Positions 1-7,813 of a stretch of DNA of 64,000 nt are shown here, piece by piece; position 1 is the first letter of the stretch; the number at the start of each line of letters is the position of its first letter. Made by a program: the position numbers and the translations under genes. Source of the stretch: Pseudomonadales bacterium (lineage in GTDB: Bacteria; Pseudomonadota; Gammaproteobacteria; Pseudomonadales; Porticoccaceae); the NCBI GenBank assembly GCA_024234435.1, contig JACKOF010000001.1, positions 1,860,001 to 1,924,000 of the forward strand, given 5' to 3'. The notes beneath the pieces are model-generated. The model made no database searches. It was not told where the DNA came from and was given only the letters and a program-made list of their open reading frames with translations.

Positions 1-1250
1 GGGTCACTCAAATACTGCGGGTCAATAACCGGGTGCTGCGCGGGGTCAGCCGAGCGTATGGCTACAGATCCAACACTGCGCGGCAGACAGCTATTCAATA
101 CCGCCATAAAACCTTCCTCCTGAATAATGTCGCGACCGTGGTCGTTATACATCAGAGGAACGAGGTAAACCTGTATATCCGGGTATTGTAATTGCGGCTC
201 TGTCTTCAAGTGAGCCCAGGCTTCCAGCGGCCCTTTCACCGCATCGCCTGAACGGAACAACAGGTATTCACTCACTGTTTTGAGCATGGCCAAAGGCTTC
301 AATGTGGCAAGCAGTGAGTAAGGCCGGGTTGAACGTTGTTTAACCGAAATGGCCAGGTGGTCTTTGAGGTTTTTGCCCACACCAGGTAGCTCGTGAACCA
401 TCTGAATGCCGTGTCGTTCAATATCTTCGGGATCACCAATGCCCGACAGCTGCAATAGCTGTGGTGAGTTAACCACCCCACCGGATAAAATCACTTCCCG
501 ATTCACATAAACAGTATGACGGGTACCTTTATAAAGGTACTCCACACCGCAAGCACAGCCGTTTTCGACAATTACCCGAGTAACCAGTACTTTCGACTTC
601 ACAGTGAGGTTGGCTCGCTTTGCAACTGGCGCTAGGTAGCAAGCAGACGCACTTTGACGCCGAGCATTAGCGTAGTTCCCTTGCATCTGAGCAACACCAT
701 AAGGTGTTTCAGCATTCATGTCCGGATTAAACGGCAGGCCGGCCTGCTGCCCCGCTTCCATCCAGGCACGAGCAAATGGGTTCATCTGTTCTTGTTGAAC
801 AAAGGTCACGTCAACAGGTCCACCAACACCCCGGTAGGCCGGGTCGCCTCCTGGCACGTTTTCAATTTCCTTGAAATAAGGCAGGCAGTCAGCAAATGAC
901 CAACCGGCATTGCCAAGCTCTGCCCATCGGTCGTAATCGCCCGAGTTGCCTCGCGACACCACCATACCGTTAATTGCACTGGAACCACCCAACACCTTAC
1001 CGCGCGGAAAATACGCTGTGCGCCCCCCCAAACCGGCCTGAGGAGTTGTTTCGTAATTCCAGTTTCCCTTGCCTGACATCATCAGCGGAAAAAAACCGGC
1101 CGGAACCCTGTACAGCGGGTTGCTATCTCTGGCTCCAGCTTCCAGCAGTAACACGTTGACCGAAGGGTCGGCGGAAAGCCGGTTTGCCAACACGCAACCA
1201 GCGGAGCCTCCGCCGACTATCACGTAGTCTGGCGAGTTGAAAGTTTTCAT
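1..1250 (-). CDS. GMC-family FAD-dependent alcohol dehydrogenase (partial, 3' end outside window)
   Basis: The reading frame opens with ATG at 1250 and is still open at base 1, giving about 416 residues. GMC proteins usually have about 530-550, so roughly 120 C-terminal residues, including the catalytic His region, are missing. The N-terminus has the FAD-binding Rossmann motif GGGSAGCVLANRL followed by LLLEAGA. Mid-protein there is the second GMC signature, GGVVNSPQLLQLSGIG, followed by LPGVGKNLKDH. Family members (choline dehydrogenase, AlkJ) oxidise primary alcohols to aldehydes. It lies 9 bp after the ferredoxin gene in a P450-ferredoxin-GMC operon, so it probably oxidises the alcohol made by the P450, as AlkJ does in alkane clusters. 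Family certain; substrate inferred. Confidence 0.9.
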   Translation of the reverse strand, partial: MKTFNSPDYVIVGGGSAGCVLANRLSADPSVNVLLLEAGARDSNPLYRVPAGFFPLMMSGKGNWNYETTPQAGLGGRTAYFPRGKVLGGSSAINGMVVSRGNSGDYDRWAELGNAGWSFADCLPYFKEIENVPGGDPAYRGVGGPVDVTFVQQEQMNPFARAWMEAGQQAGLPFNPDMNAETPYGVAQMQGNYANARRQSASACYLAPVAKRANLTVKSKVLVTRVIVENGCACGVEYLYKGTRHTVYVNREVILSGGVVNSPQLLQLSGIGDPEDIERHGIQMVHELPGVGKNLKDHLAISVKQRSTRPYSLLATLKPLAMLKTVSEYLLFRSGDAVKGPLEAWAHLKTEPQLQYPDIQVYLVPLMYNDHGRDIIQEEGFMAVLNSCLPRSVGSVAIRSADPAQHPVIDPQYLSD

Positions 1251-1259
1251 TTCTGATAC

Positions 1260-1583
1260 TCAGTGCTGGGCGCGTGGCAGACGTAACGTCAGCCCGTCCA
1301 TCTCATCTGTGATTGTAATCTGGCAACCAAGACGGCTGGTGTCGGAAACATCATCGGTCAGTGAAAGCATCTCCGATTCCATATCTGATGCAGGGCCACC
1401 CACCTTGTCCACAAAGGCTGTATCAACATGAACCATACAGGTGCCGCATGCTGCTGCACCACCACAGTCACCATCAATACCGGGCACCATGTTATTGATG
1501 GCCGCTTCCATCACAGTAGAACCTTCGTCTACCTCTACGTTGTACGTTTCTTCATCGGCGGTAATAAATGTCACTTTTGGCAT
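1260..1583 (-). CDS. [2Fe-2S] ferredoxin, putidaredoxin/adrenodoxin type
   Basis: 107 residues, the usual length for vertebrate-type [2Fe-2S] ferredoxins that feed bacterial P450s. Cluster ligands are C40, C46, C49 and C87 (C-x5-C-x2-C-x37-C) in the context GDCGGAAACGTCMVHV. It should carry electrons from a ferredoxin reductase to the P450 encoded just upstream at 1672-2928. No FAD ferredoxin reductase of the matching class lies inside the window; it may sit beyond the left edge after the GMC gene, as in known CYP153 clusters. The ribosome-binding site (GAGAGGA) is itself the last unit of a four-copy 13-nt tandem repeat at 1587-1638. Confidence 0.93.
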   Translation of the reverse strand: MPKVTFITADEETYNVEVDEGSTVMEAAINNMVPGIDGDCGGAAACGTCMVHVDTAFVDKVGGPASDMESEMLSLTDDVSDTSRLGCQITITDEMDGLTLRLPRAQH

Positions 1584-1586
1584 GAC

Positions 1587-1638
1587 TATCCTCTCAAAAT
1601 AGTTCTCTTAAGTAGCTCTCTTAAATAGTTCTCTTAAA
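1587..1638 (-). repeat. Four-unit 13-nt tandem repeat carrying the ferredoxin RBS
   Basis: Read on the coding (minus) strand, the units are TTTAAGAGAACTA (1638-1626), TTTAAGAGAGCTA (1625-1613), CTTAAGAGAACTA (1612-1600) and the diverged TTTTGAGAGGATA (1599-1587). Period is exactly 13 nt. The last unit contains the GAGAGGA that serves as Shine-Dalgarno for the ferredoxin ATG at 1583, and each other unit has a purine-rich AAGAGA core. The array sits in the P450-ferredoxin intercistronic gap. Confidence 0.85.
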
Positions 1639-1671
1639 AAGAGCGCTTTGAATTGATCAATATTCTTGCTG

Positions 1672-2928
1672 TTAAGCGTGTAGTTTTACAGGTAGTTCCA
1701 GATAACCATGCACAAGATTCGAAGGTACGCGCACGGGATCGCCGGTTACTTCAATTCTTGAAAAACGATTGCACGCCTCATCCCAAAGAATGCGTAACTG
1801 CATCTCAGCAAGGCGATTACCCAGGCAACGGTGAATACCAAAACCAAATGACAAATGCTGACGTGCTTTAGGCCGATCAATAATAAAGTCCATGGGCCTT
1901 TCAATCGCCTCGTCATCACGGTTACCCGACAAGTACCACATCACGACTTTATCGCCTTTGCGGATTTGCTTGCCCTTGAACTCAAAATCCTGCAGCGCTG
2001 TGCGACGCATATGCGCAATAGGCGTCTGCCAGCGCACAGTTTCCGGTATCGCTGTCGCCAGTAGCTTGCGATCATTTTTCAGACGAGTAAAAGCCTCCGG
2101 GTTGAGGCTAAAGGCGTAAGCACCGCCCGACATAGAGCTGCGAGTAGTATCATTCCCGCCCACAATCAGCAGCGCCAGCAGGCCCAGAAAATCCGTATCA
2201 CTCATGTCGCTCATATCCTCTGAGTGAGCCAGCATGGAAATCAGATCCGGTTTGGGCGGCAGGTTCTGCCTTTCATGGAAAATCCGCTTGAAGTACTCCA
2301 GGCATTCGTACAATTCTGTGGTCCGCTGCTCCCAGGTATCAACCAACCCGTAGCCCGGACGTGTCGTAATGATGTCAGACCACCGAGTAAGTTTGGTGCG
2401 ATCTTCAAAAGGAAAATCCAGTAGCGTCGCCAGCATCATGGTTGTCAGTTTGATGGAAACCTCATCCACCCAGTCAAATGTTTCACCCACGGGCAAGTCA
2501 TCCAGTACTCCCTGAGTTCTTTCACGAATCAGCTTTTCATAGTTCATGAGGTTCTGCGGCGCAACGATAGGGCTTACCACCATCCGGTGTACGTCGTGTT
2601 TGGGTGGATCCATCCCCAAAAAGTTGGGCAGGTCGATACCACCTTCTACCGCATTCAGTGTGGTGTCATCCAGTACAAAACTGCCCTGACTTACATCCGA
2701 TGAGAAGACTTTATGGTTAGTATCAATTTCAATAATGTCCTTGTATTTGGTCACCGACCAGTAAGGACCGTAGAGGCTGTCTTTGCAGTAGTGAACAGGG
2801 TCTTCACGACGCAGTCGTTCAAAATAAGGGTACAGTGCCTCTTGCTCAAAAAGCTCTGTTTTGCTGACATCAATATCCTCGAGAGGCAAGCTATCCACAT
2901 AGCTTTTACTGTGCAGGGTTGCAGTCAT
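1672..2928 (-). CDS. Cytochrome P450, CYP153-like terminal hydroxylase
   Basis: 418 residues. Heme-binding loop FGFGIHRCLG with Cys368 as the thiolate ligand; I-helix acid-alcohol pair D260-T261 in GGNDTTRSS; K-helix ExxR at E296-R299. The blocks GGNDTTR, VRWQTPIAHMRRTA, KGDKVVMWYLSGNRDDE and HLSFGFGIHRC are those I associate with CYP153, soluble bacterial P450s that hydroxylate terminal methyl groups of alkanes, limonene and p-cymene-type substrates. No membrane anchor or signal is seen. First gene of a P450-ferredoxin-GMC operon; ATG at 2928 is preceded by GAGG. A divergent AraC gene begins about 200 bp away, as in Alcanivorax-type CYP153 loci. Family assignment is from memory of motifs; the substrate is open. 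Confidence 0.9.
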   Translation of the reverse strand: MTATLHSKSYVDSLPLEDIDVSKTELFEQEALYPYFERLRREDPVHYCKDSLYGPYWSVTKYKDIIEIDTNHKVFSSDVSQGSFVLDDTTLNAVEGGIDLPNFLGMDPPKHDVHRMVVSPIVAPQNLMNYEKLIRERTQGVLDDLPVGETFDWVDEVSIKLTTMMLATLLDFPFEDRTKLTRWSDIITTRPGYGLVDTWEQRTTELYECLEYFKRIFHERQNLPPKPDLISMLAHSEDMSDMSDTDFLGLLALLIVGGNDTTRSSMSGGAYAFSLNPEAFTRLKNDRKLLATAIPETVRWQTPIAHMRRTALQDFEFKGKQIRKGDKVVMWYLSGNRDDEAIERPMDFIIDRPKARQHLSFGFGIHRCLGNRLAEMQLRILWDEACNRFSRIEVTGDPVRVPSNLVHGYLELPVKLHA

Positions 2929-3016
2929 TGTTTTTTCCTCAGCTCTTCAATGTGTTTCTGATGCGCTATAACCAGCTATCCACCCAAAGTTAATGCAGCA
3001 CCAAGATTTTATCCGT

Positions 3017-3028
3017 TGATAGTTATCA
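3017..3028. promoter_or_regulatory. Perfect 12-bp palindrome in the P450/AraC divergent promoter region
   Basis: TGATAGTTATCA is a perfect palindrome centred about 95 bp upstream of the P450 start and about 115 bp upstream of the AraC start. It could be an operator or a weak Fur-like half-site arrangement. Assignment is tentative. Confidence 0.3.
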
Positions 3029-3141
3029 TTGTTTGAACACATGCTATAAGCTAACATCGGCATCGATCAGGACATAAAACGACAATATGGGGGCATTTTT
3101 TGCCACAATACCATCAAAAAATATAGGCTCCATCATTGATC

Positions 3142-4203
3142 ATGGATAACCCCGCCCCAAAAAACCAACGCACTCAATCGGCAGTAGCCATTAGTTATTC
3201 GCGGGCGATGGCCCGCCAGCTCAACCTGCAAGAGAAAGATTTGTGGATATTGCTTCAAGGAACGGGCATCAGTCGGCAGCAATTTCTGGACGATGCCACG
3301 CTGCTGAGCGGTGAACAACAATTACAACTGATCGCCAATGCAGTTGAGCTTTCCGGGTATGATGGTTTTGGGCTCAACATGGGACAGTCGCTCACCCCAC
3401 CTACCCACGGCCCATTGGGTTTTTTGGCCAATAGCAGCCCCAGTCTGTTAACCGCCATTACGGATTTTCAGGTTTTTCTACCCGCACGCTCCAACATCAC
3501 AATCTTGAGAACCGAACTTACAGAGCGAGAGCTGACCTGTTTTTTTGATATAAAAATTCCAGGCCGTGAAACGATGTATCCCACCATTCTGGAGTGCTTC
3601 AGCCTGTCGTTAATTTCACTGATTGAATTTGTAATCGGCAAGCAATTCCGCGAAGGCAAACTTTATTGCAGCTATCCAAAACCCTCGTATCACAAAGATT
3701 ACCGGGACTTCATTCATTGCCCTATTCGCTTCAACGCCAAAGAAAGCAAGCTGACGATCCCTGCGAAACTACTGTACACCCCAAATGTAGCCGCGGATCA
3801 CCGCAGTTATGAGTTTGCACTCACGCAGTGCCAAAAAATGCTGGAGCAACTGGACAACACAGCAAGCAAAACCACCAACCATATCCGACGGCTACTACTC
3901 TCTCACCCACCAGGAAAGCTCAATGAAGAAGCCGCAGCTAGGCTGAGCTTCATTAGCAAACGAACATTGGCACGCAGACTCGATGCTGAGGAAAGCTCCT
4001 TTCGCGTTTTACGAGAAGAAATTCTCGCCAATCTGGCTGCGGACTATCTTAGAGATACTGATTTAACGGTAGAGGCCATCGCCGCGATTCTAAACTACCA
4101 CGATAGTTCGAGCTTTAGGCGCGCGTTCAAACGCTGGCATAATGTTACACCACAACAGTTTCGCCAGAGTCAGGATAAATCACGAACAAGCGACACACGG
4201 TAA
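3142..4203 (+). CDS. AraC-family transcriptional regulator (OruR/ArgR-like N-domain)
   Basis: 353 residues from ATG 3142; an in-frame TTG at 3136 would add two residues and neither start has a strong Shine-Dalgarno. The N-terminal ~200 residues resemble the AraC 'arabinose-binding type 2' ligand domain (LLSGEQQLQLIANAVELSGYDGFGLNMGQ). The C-terminal ~100 residues carry two helix-turn-helix motifs, the second ending in YHDSSSFRRAFKRWHNVTPQQFR, the AraC signature. It is divergent from the CYP153 operon and probably activates it in response to substrate or product, as AraC regulators do beside other CYP153 operons. Family is secure; target is inferred from position. Confidence 0.9.
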   Translation: MDNPAPKNQRTQSAVAISYSRAMARQLNLQEKDLWILLQGTGISRQQFLDDATLLSGEQQLQLIANAVELSGYDGFGLNMGQSLTPPTHGPLGFLANSSPSLLTAITDFQVFLPARSNITILRTELTERELTCFFDIKIPGRETMYPTILECFSLSLISLIEFVIGKQFREGKLYCSYPKPSYHKDYRDFIHCPIRFNAKESKLTIPAKLLYTPNVAADHRSYEFALTQCQKMLEQLDNTASKTTNHIRRLLLSHPPGKLNEEAAARLSFISKRTLARRLDAEESSFRVLREEILANLAADYLRDTDLTVEAIAAILNYHDSSSFRRAFKRWHNVTPQQFRQSQDKSRTSDTR

Positions 4204-4236
4204 AGTTTTACGGGCTCACCCCGAACAGCTGCGGTG

Positions 4237-4533
4237 TTAACCCGCGACACCACCTTGAGCCAGCCAGAATCCGTAAATCAGTGCAGGTGTCACGAACACC
4301 CACACCTCAAAGATCAGGCGCAGTTTGATGGGCGCGTGTTTCACTTCCATGTAATAAAGAATAATGGCCCGAGCTTTTAGCAGCGCAACAATCATCACTG
4401 CGGCTACTGTCCAACGGCCAAAAAGGCCATGATGCTCACCGAGCCAACCCGTACACAAACTGGCAACAACAAGAAACAACCAGACAACAAGCGCATTCAT
4501 GGGAGAGATGTGTTTAGTAAGCAAATGACTCAT
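4237..4533 (-). CDS. Cytochrome c oxidase subunit IV / NorF-like small membrane protein
   Basis: 98 residues from ATG 4533, the first nucleotide upstream of which follows the TAA of the subunit III-like gene, so the two are tightly coupled; longer in-frame extensions lie inside that gene. Three hydrophobic segments (about residues 12-30, 40-60 and 74-92). The middle contains KARAIILYYMEVKHAP, typical of the prokaryotic cytochrome c oxidase subunit IV/NorF family. NorF proteins accompany NorE in nitric oxide reductase operons and their function is unclear. No subunit I/II or NorB/NorC gene is nearby, so a role in respiration cannot be assumed. Confidence 0.75.
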   Translation of the reverse strand: MSHLLTKHISPMNALVVWLFLVVASLCTGWLGEHHGLFGRWTVAAVMIVALLKARAIILYYMEVKHAPIKLRLIFEVWVFVTPALIYGFWLAQGGVAG

Positions 4534-4534
4534 A

Positions 4535-5137
4535 TTAGGCACCCAACAAATACAACAGCGGAAAAATAAATATCCAGAGCAAGTCAACCATATGCCAATA
4601 AAGGGCTACCGATTCCAGAGTACCAAAAAGCTTTCCATCCACTGCTTCTTTTCCGGTCTGAAACCACATAAAAGCCAGCGCGCCCATACCACCAATAAAA
4701 TGCAGAAAGTGGGCTCCCGTCAGAGCGTAATAAAACATGAAAAAGCCATTAGTGTGCATGGTGATGTCATGTGAGATCTTATCGCTATACTCCATGATCT
4801 TACTGACACCAAAACCTGCACCAATAACAAAGGTAGCGACCAACCAAAGCCTTGTTTGAGCCGTCTTACCCTGACGAGCTGAATCCACAGCCAAAACCAC
4901 ACACAAACCACTAGTCACCAAAATCAGAGTATTGGTAATACCGACCCAGGCATTGAGAAGATTTGCTGACTGGTTAAACAGCTCAACATCTGCAGAGCGC
5001 TCAACCATAAACCCGACAAACAGCGCGGCAAAAACCAGAATATCTGCAACGATAAAAAAATGTATACCGGCGATGAGCTCATCTTTAACGGAAGAAGCGC
5101 CCTTATCGGGCGCTTCTGGCAATTGAAAATCTGTCAT
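4535..5137 (-). CDS. Heme-copper oxidase subunit III-like (NorE-like) membrane protein
   Basis: 200 residues with five predicted membrane helices. ELIAGIHFFIVADILVFAALFVGFM near residues 19-43, FFMFYYALTGAHFLHFIGGM near 130-150 and ALYWHMVDLLWIFIFPLLYLLG at the C-terminus match the short NorE branch of cytochrome c oxidase subunit III. Second gene of a three-gene minus-strand operon, 9 bp after the 253-residue membrane protein and 1 bp before the NorF-like gene. In nor operons NorE is auxiliary. Here no catalytic oxidase or NO reductase is present, and the neighbours are P450 and receptor genes, so the partner is unknown. Confidence 0.82.
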   Translation of the reverse strand: MTDFQLPEAPDKGASSVKDELIAGIHFFIVADILVFAALFVGFMVERSADVELFNQSANLLNAWVGITNTLILVTSGLCVVLAVDSARQGKTAQTRLWLVATFVIGAGFGVSKIMEYSDKISHDITMHTNGFFMFYYALTGAHFLHFIGGMGALAFMWFQTGKEAVDGKLFGTLESVALYWHMVDLLWIFIFPLLYLLGA

Positions 5138-5146
5138 TGTGCAATA

Positions 5147-5908
5147 TCAGCTAGCGTTAGCAAGTAAAGCGGTGCGTTCTTCTTTTAAGCGAGGAACAGC
5201 CTTCCATGTGTAGTAGCTGATAACGACAATGTAAACAAACCAGACGATAAACTCGACCCAGAAGTTCAGCCAACCCTGGCGAGCAAACAGACCTGTTTTA
5301 AAGAATGGCATTAACAATTCGAACAAGAAACTGATACCAGCCCAGATCGAGAACCAGCAAGCCCAACGAGGATACAAACGCTCAGCCCGCTGATCAGTTA
5401 AACCAGCAACACCAATAGCCACCATAGGAATAGTGGTAATCGCGTAAAACATATCAATCAACAACCAGCCCTGGTCGTAAAGCATTTGTAACATCCAGGG
5501 AGGTAAATCCTCAGGACGGTAGGATCCCGTCAACCAGAACACCGAAGAGGTAACAAGCGGCACAACGGTAAGCCCGCCTCCCCACATTTGTAGCGTCGCG
5601 GCCATATCGTTCTTATTTGGGTTAATCCAGTGCATCACTTTGGTAATAGCCAGAGTCATCGGCAGATACAGAACACCAAATAACATTGCCCCAGACATGC
5701 CCGCTCTTACTTCATTGTAATGCGTGCGGAAGTGCTCCGCCATTTGGTCGGCTGTCCAGTCGGCAGGAATAGGCGGAATGTTGTAACCGAGCATTCCCCA
5801 GCAAAGAAGAAAAGCTCCCAAAAATATTGGGCCCATCAAGGCGCAGCCACGCCAGTATTTAAAATATTCGTCGTTACTTAAGTGTGGTAATGGGTTTGTG
5901 GGGCTCAT
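5147..5908 (-). CDS. Six-helix integral membrane protein of unknown function
   Basis: 253 residues; ATG 5908 preceded by a strong GGAGGGAG. Hydrophobic segments lie near residues 22-44, 72-92, 107-128, 145-170, 178-200 and 215-240. After the first helix it has GYNIPPIPADWTADQMAEHFRTHYNEVRAGM, a pattern I recall in uncharacterised membrane proteins of actinobacteria and proteobacteria that grow on steroids or hydrocarbons. No enzymatic motif is evident. It is the first gene of an operon with the NorE/NorF-like genes, so the three may form one membrane complex. I cannot assign a function. Confidence 0.75.
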   Translation of the reverse strand: MSPTNPLPHLSNDEYFKYWRGCALMGPIFLGAFLLCWGMLGYNIPPIPADWTADQMAEHFRTHYNEVRAGMSGAMLFGVLYLPMTLAITKVMHWINPNKNDMAATLQMWGGGLTVVPLVTSSVFWLTGSYRPEDLPPWMLQMLYDQGWLLIDMFYAITTIPMVAIGVAGLTDQRAERLYPRWACWFSIWAGISFLFELLMPFFKTGLFARQGWLNFWVEFIVWFVYIVVISYYTWKAVPRLKEERTALLANAS

Positions 5909-6034
5909 TATCTCCCTCCTATTGTATTTTTTATGTAGTAATAAAAATATTTGCTGCAGACTGACAGCTATGATTCGCTGTCCATTTTCATTATTCTGAT
6001 CAGGCTTGTCAATACTGTTAAATTTTTTAACTAT

Positions 6035-6541
6035 TTATTTTTTTGTATGGCTCAGGGTTGGAGGCCCAAAAGCGCGCGCCAAAAACTTCATTCCTTCTTT
6101 CAGCTCTTCATCGCCCAAATGAGGTAGCAACTCGGAAAAATAATCCAACCCTGCATTTACCATACTTTCGAAATAAGCCCTCCCGGCATCAGTGAGAGAA
6201 ACTAGCTTTTCGCGACCAGAATCCGGGTTGGCCTTCTGGGCAACCAGAGACAGAGGGGGCTCAGATAACTCACGCAATAATTGAGTAACATGCGAATTCC
6301 GAGATTCGAACCAGTCTTTTAACGTTTGCTCTATGAGCTTGCGACGCATCCAGCCATGTAAACCTGCCTCTGATTCAATCAACCAAATAATGGCTGCCTG
6401 CTGACGCGAAAGCTGTTGCTGGCAGGTTCTTCGCTCCAGCTCCATACCAATTCGGTAGTGAATGGGATAAAAAAAACCCAGCAAATCATGCAGCGTCGCT
6501 CTTGCGGGAGAGGCATTGTCTAAATCGGTATCTGCTGACAT
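6035..6541 (-). CDS. MarR-family-like winged-helix transcriptional regulator
   Basis: 168 residues. The central region (about 45-125) fits a MarR winged helix: QQAAIIWLIESEAG, then a recognition-helix-like segment SRNSHVTQLLRELSEPPLSLV and a wing ANPDSGREKLVSLTDAGRAYFE, which matches the conserved MarR 'D.R.k.v.LT..G' wing. It lies between the NorE/F-like operon and the DUF gene, all on the minus strand, and could regulate either. Ligand unknown; the Shine-Dalgarno before ATG 6541 is weak. Confidence 0.75.
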   Translation of the reverse strand: MSADTDLDNASPARATLHDLLGFFYPIHYRIGMELERRTCQQQLSRQQAAIIWLIESEAGLHGWMRRKLIEQTLKDWFESRNSHVTQLLRELSEPPLSLVAQKANPDSGREKLVSLTDAGRAYFESMVNAGLDYFSELLPHLGDEELKEGMKFLARAFGPPTLSHTKK

Positions 6542-6742
6542 CTGAAGTTCAAGTAAGCCTGATTAATATTGAGTAGTAAATAACATGGGTTGCTCGACAA
6601 GGTAATTCCCCGACACCAACACCTCTCCACCGTTTACCATTATATGCCTTACCGCCCGAGCCCTCCAGCAGAACTGCCTGGAAGGCAAGCATATCGCTCC
6701 GAGCCAAAAAACTCCGAACTTACGACAAAACTGACTATTTAT

Positions 6743-7675
6743 TTAGTTTCCATTCCCTTGCCAGGGAAAACTGAAGCCACCCTCCCCCATCCCATACCCT
6801 TTAGTGCCATCCGACAGGGTGTATTCCATCATTTGCTCGACGAACATAAATGAATCATAAGGGAACTGCCAGCGGAACAGAGGCTTACCTGTGAATTCCC
6901 AAACACGGCCTGTCTCATCCGTCAGTTTCCAGAAAACATGCTTGAAGCCTATATCGTCATCTTCAAAAGTGATTTTTTCTTCCACCTTATCAATCGCAAG
7001 CCAGCGTTCGCCGTCATGCAAAATTTTCTGGTAACTGTCGCCACCGGTGGTGATGCCGTGAACCGCCACACAAGCCATGCCATTGTCGAAAATGGGCCAA
7101 GCCAGCCGATAATGAATCAGCCCAGTCCAGTTGCGCGGGCCAACACTAAGGTCACGAAACCCTTTGTCATTTATGGTAATAATTTCGCCCGTTCGCAACT
7201 TAATATCACCGGTGACATTGCAAAAACCTTCCGGGTGTACATAACACAACTCCCGGGCAATCGCGTCATCATCTGCCAGATTACTCAGGGCAATACTGTC
7301 ACCCATGGGGTGAATCAGATCCCATTCAAGTTCGGCAAAGAAGTCTTCGGCCTCCACCTTCACTATTGCCGTTTGTTGGGACTTGGTTGCCTTCATGGTG
7401 ATGCCCGCGACCGTCATGCCGGGATCCAAGCGGTCTTCCGTATAAGGCAAGTTCATGTTCAGGCGGGTAAACAACGGTTTGCCGTCGCGAAAGAAAATAG
7501 CGAAACAGTTCACTTCTTTCTTGTTTTCGAGAACACCAATTCGAAAGAACCCCCCTGTTTTCTGGTGGCGATCATAAAAATTAAAATAGAAACTTTGATT
7601 CCATTTGGGAATATCCGGATTGGAGATCAGCCGCTCGATATTCTCCGCCATGTATTCAGTAGTAAGCTCTGTCAT
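6743..7675 (-). CDS. Conserved cytosolic protein of the DUF7064/DUF7065-like (CrtC/AttH-like) type, copy A
   Basis: 310 residues, no signal peptide or membrane helix, rich in beta-strand-forming sequence (for example SFYFNFYDRHQKTGGFFRIG and HYRLAWPIFDNGMACVAVHG). It resembles uncharacterised proteins catalogued as DUF7064/DUF7065, thought to adopt a lipocalin-like CrtC/AttH fold that would bind a hydrophobic ligand; this assignment is tentative. ATG 7675 is preceded by AGGAG. A second copy at 61991-62923 differs at only 11 of 310 residues, and a distant paralogue lies at 29701-30588. It lies 138 bp downstream of a TonB receptor, past a conserved double hairpin. A ligand-binding or isomerising role on the imported substrate is inference. 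Confidence 0.7.
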   Translation of the reverse strand: MTELTTEYMAENIERLISNPDIPKWNQSFYFNFYDRHQKTGGFFRIGVLENKKEVNCFAIFFRDGKPLFTRLNMNLPYTEDRLDPGMTVAGITMKATKSQQTAIVKVEAEDFFAELEWDLIHPMGDSIALSNLADDDAIARELCYVHPEGFCNVTGDIKLRTGEIITINDKGFRDLSVGPRNWTGLIHYRLAWPIFDNGMACVAVHGITTGGDSYQKILHDGERWLAIDKVEEKITFEDDDIGFKHVFWKLTDETGRVWEFTGKPLFRWQFPYDSFMFVEQMMEYTLSDGTKGYGMGEGGFSFPWQGNGN

Positions 7676-7718
7676 CTAAAACTCCTAACCAAATGATAGT
7701 ACTTGGCTTTTTTTGGGC

Positions 7719-7755
7719 AAAAAAAAAGGCGCGCCAGTCATAGCCTGATTCGCCC
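7719..7755 (-). terminator. Rho-independent terminator between TonB receptor A and DUF copy A
   Basis: On the minus strand a GC-rich stem (GGCGAAT...GCGCGCC, 7755-7728) is followed by a run of nine Ts (7727-7719). The same element recurs at 61914-61947 in the inverted copy of the cassette. It lies upstream of the DUF gene, so it may attenuate read-through from the receptor gene. Confidence 0.75.
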
Positions 7756-7774
7756 ATTAAGAATAACTAAGCTG

Positions 7775-7805
7775 CCCGACGAGATTCTCAAAGAACCCCG
7801 CCGGG
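7775..7805 (-). repeat. Conserved stem-loop just after TonB receptor A
   Basis: On the minus strand CCCG-CGG-GGTTCT TTG AGAATC-TCG-TCGGG folds into a long imperfect hairpin with a three-base loop, about 10 bp after the receptor stop codon. No T-run follows directly, so it looks like an mRNA-stabilising 3' hairpin that precedes the true terminator. An equivalent hairpin is at 61863-61893. Confidence 0.65.
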
Positions 7806-7813
7806 ATTTTTGC

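Noticed and set aside
1..1250. GMC gene as a pseudogene
   Set aside because: The frame is open without stops to the window edge, and both GMC signatures are intact; it is only truncated by the window.
6938..7696. Long plus-strand frame (252 codons) opposite the DUF gene
   Set aside because: Antisense shadow of a well-conserved gene with RBS and a near-identical paralogue; the product matches no family.
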